64,000 nt of DNA from Rubrobacter calidifluminis (GTDB lineage Bacteria; Actinomycetota; Rubrobacteria; Rubrobacterales; Rubrobacteraceae): NCBI RefSeq assembly GCF_028617075.1, contig NZ_JAQKGV010000003.1:1-64000 (forward strand). Direction: 5' to 3'. Numbering within the stretch: the stretch's first letter is position 1; every line of letters starts with the position of its first letter. Positions 61,226 through 64,000 of the stretch are shown here, piece by piece. Below the pieces are notes generated by a model. The model was not told where the DNA came from. It worked only from the letters and a program-made list of their open reading frames with translations, and searched no databases. The translations under genes and the position numbers were made by a program.

Positions 61226-64000
61226 CGTCTGCCTCCTCCGTCGTGGCTCTCCGCGCGGCGCCGGTAGTCCTCGACGAGCTCGACGAGCGCGCGGCCCCGA
61301 GGCTTCCGGCCGGGCCGGATGTCGCAGGTCGCGGCCTTGTACTCGCCGATGTGGACGTTGGGGTCGAGCGCCAGGGCGAGCAGGTCGTTGGCCGGGTCCC
61401 CCGTCACGAGCCCCTTGCTGCCCCAGTGGTAGGGCAGACCGATCTGGTGCACCATCCTCCCCTGCACCTTCATCGGCTTGATGCGGTCGGTGACGAGCAC
61501 CCGCGCCTCTATGGCGGTGCGCGCGGTGACGATCGTCGCCCAGCCGCCGTTCTCGAGCCCGACCTCGCGCGCGAGCTGCGGGGAGACCTCGCAGAACATC
61601 TCCGGCTGCAGCTCGGAGAGGTGCCCGATGGTACGGGTCATCCCGCCGGCGGTGTGGTGTTCGGTGAGCCGGTAGGTGGTGAAGACGTACGGGAAGACCC
61701 GCGACCCCGAAGGGTTGTAGGGGTTGTCCGGGCGCGGGAACTGCTGGCGCACCGGGTTCGACTGCTGGGAGTAGAGCGCGTTCTCGAACGGGGACTCGTG
61801 CGGCTCGTAGTGGGTGGGGAGCGGCCCGTCGGTGAGCCCGGCGGGCACGTAGATCCAGCCGCGCCCGTCGGCTTGCATGATGAACGGCTTGTCGCCGCGG
61901 ATGGCGTCCTCGGCGACGGCCCCCTCCTCGGGGACGTAGTCGGGGCGCTTGGTCTCGGCGATGTCCGGCACGTCGTAGCCGGTCCACCTCCCCTTCTCCT
62001 CGTCCCACCAGACGTACTTCTTACGCTCCGACCAGGGTCTGCCCTCGGGGTCGGCCGAGGCACGGTTGTAGATGATCCTGCGGTTCATCGGCCACGCCCA
62101 CGCCCACTCGGGGGCGACGTAGCTCTCCTGCTCCCAGTAGGGCTTCTTGCGCGCGGCCTGGTTCACCTCGTCGGCGTAGACGCCGGCGTAGATCCAGCAG
62201 CCGCACGCGGTCGAGCCGTCGTCCTTGAGCGGCAGGTAGCCCGGCAGGGCGTCCCCGTTCTCGTCCCAGCCGCCGATCTCGCGCAGCACGGCCTCCGCGT
62301 CGGGCTCCTCGTGCGGCCCTTTGGTCGGGTAGTCCCAGGTGAGGTCGAGCACCGGGCGGTCTTTGGGGTCGTCGGAGCCGGCGAGCTTCTCGCGGATCTT
62401 CCGGCCGAGATGGTACATGAACCACAGCTCCGAGCGGCAGTCGCCCTCGGGATCGACGGCCTTGAAGCGCCACTGCAGAAGGCGCTGGGTGTTGGTGAAG
62501 GTCCCCTCCTTCTCGGTGTGGGCCGCCGCCGGCAGGAAGAAGACCTCGGTCTTTATCTCCTCGGTCTTGAGCTCCCCGGTCTCGAGCTCGGGGGCGTCGT
62601 ACCAGAAGGAGGCCGTCTCGACCTCGGTCATGTCGCGCACGACGAGCCAGTCGAGGTTCGCGAGCGCCAGCCGCTGCAGCTTGCCGTTGGCCGCACCTAC
62701 GGCCGGGTTCTCGCCCATCACGAAGAAGCCCTTGCACCAGCCGTCGATCATGCCCATGAGCGCCGGGTAGATCGAGTGATCCCCCGTGAGGCGCGGCAGA
62801 TAATCGAAGCAGAAGTCGTTCTCGGCCGTCGCGGCGTCGCCCCAGTAGGCCTTGAGCAGGCTCACCATGTAGGCGCGCATGTTCCCCCAGTAGCCGCTCT
62901 TTGCGGCGTTGCGCTCGACGTAGGTGTCGAGGTCCTGGTGCGCGTGGGCGTGGGGCATCGGCAGGTAGCCGGGGAGGATGTTGTAGAGGGTGGGGATGTC
63001 GGTCGAGCCCTGTATGGAGGCGTGCCCCCGCAGGGCCAGTATCCCCCCGCCCGGACGCCCGATGTTGCCGAGGAGCAGCTGGATGATCGAGGCCGCCCGG
63101 ATGTTCTGCACCCCGTGGGTGTGCTGGGTCCAGCCGACCGCGTAGCAGAACGCCGAGGTCCTCTCGCGCCCGGAGTTCTCGCAGAGGGTCTCGGCGACCT
63201 CCAGGAATCGCTCCTTCGGGCAGCCGCAGATCTCCTCGACCTTCTCCGGGGTGTAGCGGCTGAAGTGTTTCTTCAGGATCTGGAAGACGCAGCGGGGATG
63301 TTCGAGCGTGGGATCCAGCTCCGGCGGCTCCCCCTCGACCCCCAGCTCTCCGGCCTGCGCGTAGTGCGCCTGCTCGCCGGTCACCCCGCCCTGCTCGCGC
63401 TGACCGGCGGCGCCGTGCACGGTAGTTCTGGCGTACTGCCAGGTCTCGGTGTCGTAGGCGCCCTTCTCGGGGTCCCATCCGGAGAAGAGCCCGTCGAGGT
63501 CTTCGGTGTCGGCGAACTCTTCGTTCACGATCACCGGCGCGTTGGTGTAGTGGACGACGTAGTCCCTGAAGTAGCGCTCGTTCTCGAGGATGTAGTTGAT
63601 GATCCCGCCGAGGAACGCGATGTCGGTGCCGGCACGGATGGGGACGTGCAGGTCGGCGACCGCGCTCGTACGGGTGAAGCGGGGGTCGACGTGCATTATC
63701 TTCGCACCCCGCAGCTTGGCCTCCATCACCCACTGGAAGCCCACGGGGTGGTTCTCGGCCATGTTGGACCCCATGATCAGGATGGAGTCCGCGTTGGCGA
63801 GGTCCTGCTGAAAGGTGGTCGCCCCGCCCCTACCAAACGAGGTCCCGAGACCCGGGACCGTGGAGGAGTGTCATATGCGGGCCTGGTTCTCGATCTGTAT
63901 GGCGCCGAGCGCGGTGAAGAGCTTCTTTATCAGGTAGTTCTCTTCGTTGTCCAGCGTCGCCCCGCCGAGGTGGGCGAACCCCAGCGTGCGGTGCAGGGGG
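61222..64000 (-). CDS. fdhA: Formate dehydrogenase alpha subunit, selenocysteine type (partial, 5' end off window)
   Basis: The frame is continuous from the right edge to 61222 (about 926 codons visible) provided the TGA at 63873-63871 is read as an amino acid. Upstream of it the frame gives ATLDNEENYLIKKL and IENQARI, then the TGA, then HSSTVPGLGTSFGRG and MGSNMAENHPVG, the exact context of the Sec residue in FDH-N/O. The rest is a molybdopterin guanine dinucleotide protein (SAFCYAVGWTQHTHG, NIGRPGGGILALRGH). It oxidises formate to CO2. About 170 residues, with the signal peptide and a [4Fe-4S] site, should lie outside. A conventional gene caller would start it at ATG 63774 and lose the active site. 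Confidence 0.9.
63841..63873 (-). promoter_or_regulatory. Bacterial SECIS element after the selenocysteine TGA
   Basis: Counting T of TGA as 1 on the minus strand, GGTCCCG (15-21) pairs perfectly with CGGGACC (27-33), closing the pentaloop GGTCT (22-26). From memory, E. coli fdhF has the same GGTCT loop at the same distance, the part SelB recognises. The stem occupies 63859-63841; the TGA is 63873-63871. Confidence 0.9.

Noticed and set aside
63871-63873. TGA as an ordinary stop or sequencing error splitting the formate dehydrogenase gene
   Set aside because: The frame, the conserved flanking residues and a correctly placed SECIS hairpin all support recoding.

Overview
The window is about 64 kb of high-GC DNA. 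Tight gene packing, many GTG/TTG starts, stop/start overlaps (ATGA, GTGA, TTGA), Tat-type secretion signals and the mix of families fit a deep-branching, Rubrobacter-like actinobacterium. That placement is inferred from protein style, not measured. I saw no rRNA, tRNA, CRISPR array, insertion sequence or phage gene.

Region by region. 1-3.7 kb: the start of an MGDG-synthase-like glycosyltransferase, a membrane metallophosphoesterase, a pterin dehydratase, a PfpI/DJ-1 protein and an aldo/keto reductase. 3.7-13.1 kb: a sugar-degradation locus with a secreted GH35 beta-galactosidase, three more aldo/keto reductases and a GH38 alpha-mannosidase. 13.2-16 kb: acyl-CoA synthetase, enoyl-CoA hydratase and a ClpS-like adaptor. 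16-19.2 kb: a five-PAS diguanylate cyclase with a decayed EAL domain. 19.4-27.1 kb: a beta-oxidation locus (thiolase, FadN-type fusion, hotdog thioesterase, PadR regulator, FadD) facing an acyl-CoA dehydrogenase across a shared control region. 27.2-32 kb: quinone-oxidoreductase-like MDR, a primary-type sigma factor behind a near-perfect promoter, transketolase and a GFA-family protein. 32-38.7 kb: secreted GH2 and GH51 enzymes with LamG domains and a secreted aldose epimerase. 38.8-41.2 kb: RtcB, archease and a membrane protein. 41.3-44.6 kb: a histidine kinase/response regulator pair and a ruined ABC ATPase. 44.6-51.5 kb: cytochrome bd oxidase with its CydDC exporter. 51.6-57.4 kb: a GH15 hydrolase operon, a secreted protein of unknown function, a YciE-like protein and a zinc-ribbon protein. 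57.4-64 kb: a formate dehydrogenase operon.

How the genes work together. The secreted GH35, GH51, GH2 and epimerase would release and mutarotate galactose- and arabinose-type sugars outside the cell. The GH38 enzyme and aldo/keto reductases would act inside; no sugar transporter is present. The fatty-acid genes form a complete beta-oxidation set under an apparent PadR switch. The cytochrome bd and formate dehydrogenase operons are respiratory: formate electrons would enter through FdhA, FdhB and NrfD-like membrane partners, and quinol could leave through cytochrome bd.

The most notable item lies at the right edge. The catalytic formate dehydrogenase subunit reads through an in-frame TGA at 63873-63871, exactly where the family carries selenocysteine, followed at the right distance by a SECIS hairpin with a GGTCT loop. 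The same operon encodes a membrane cytochrome b fused to an MsrP/YedY-like molybdopterin domain. Other notable features are a LamG domain in the GH51 enzyme whose two halves are in swapped order, and overlapping divergent fad promoters built around a 9-bp inverted repeat.
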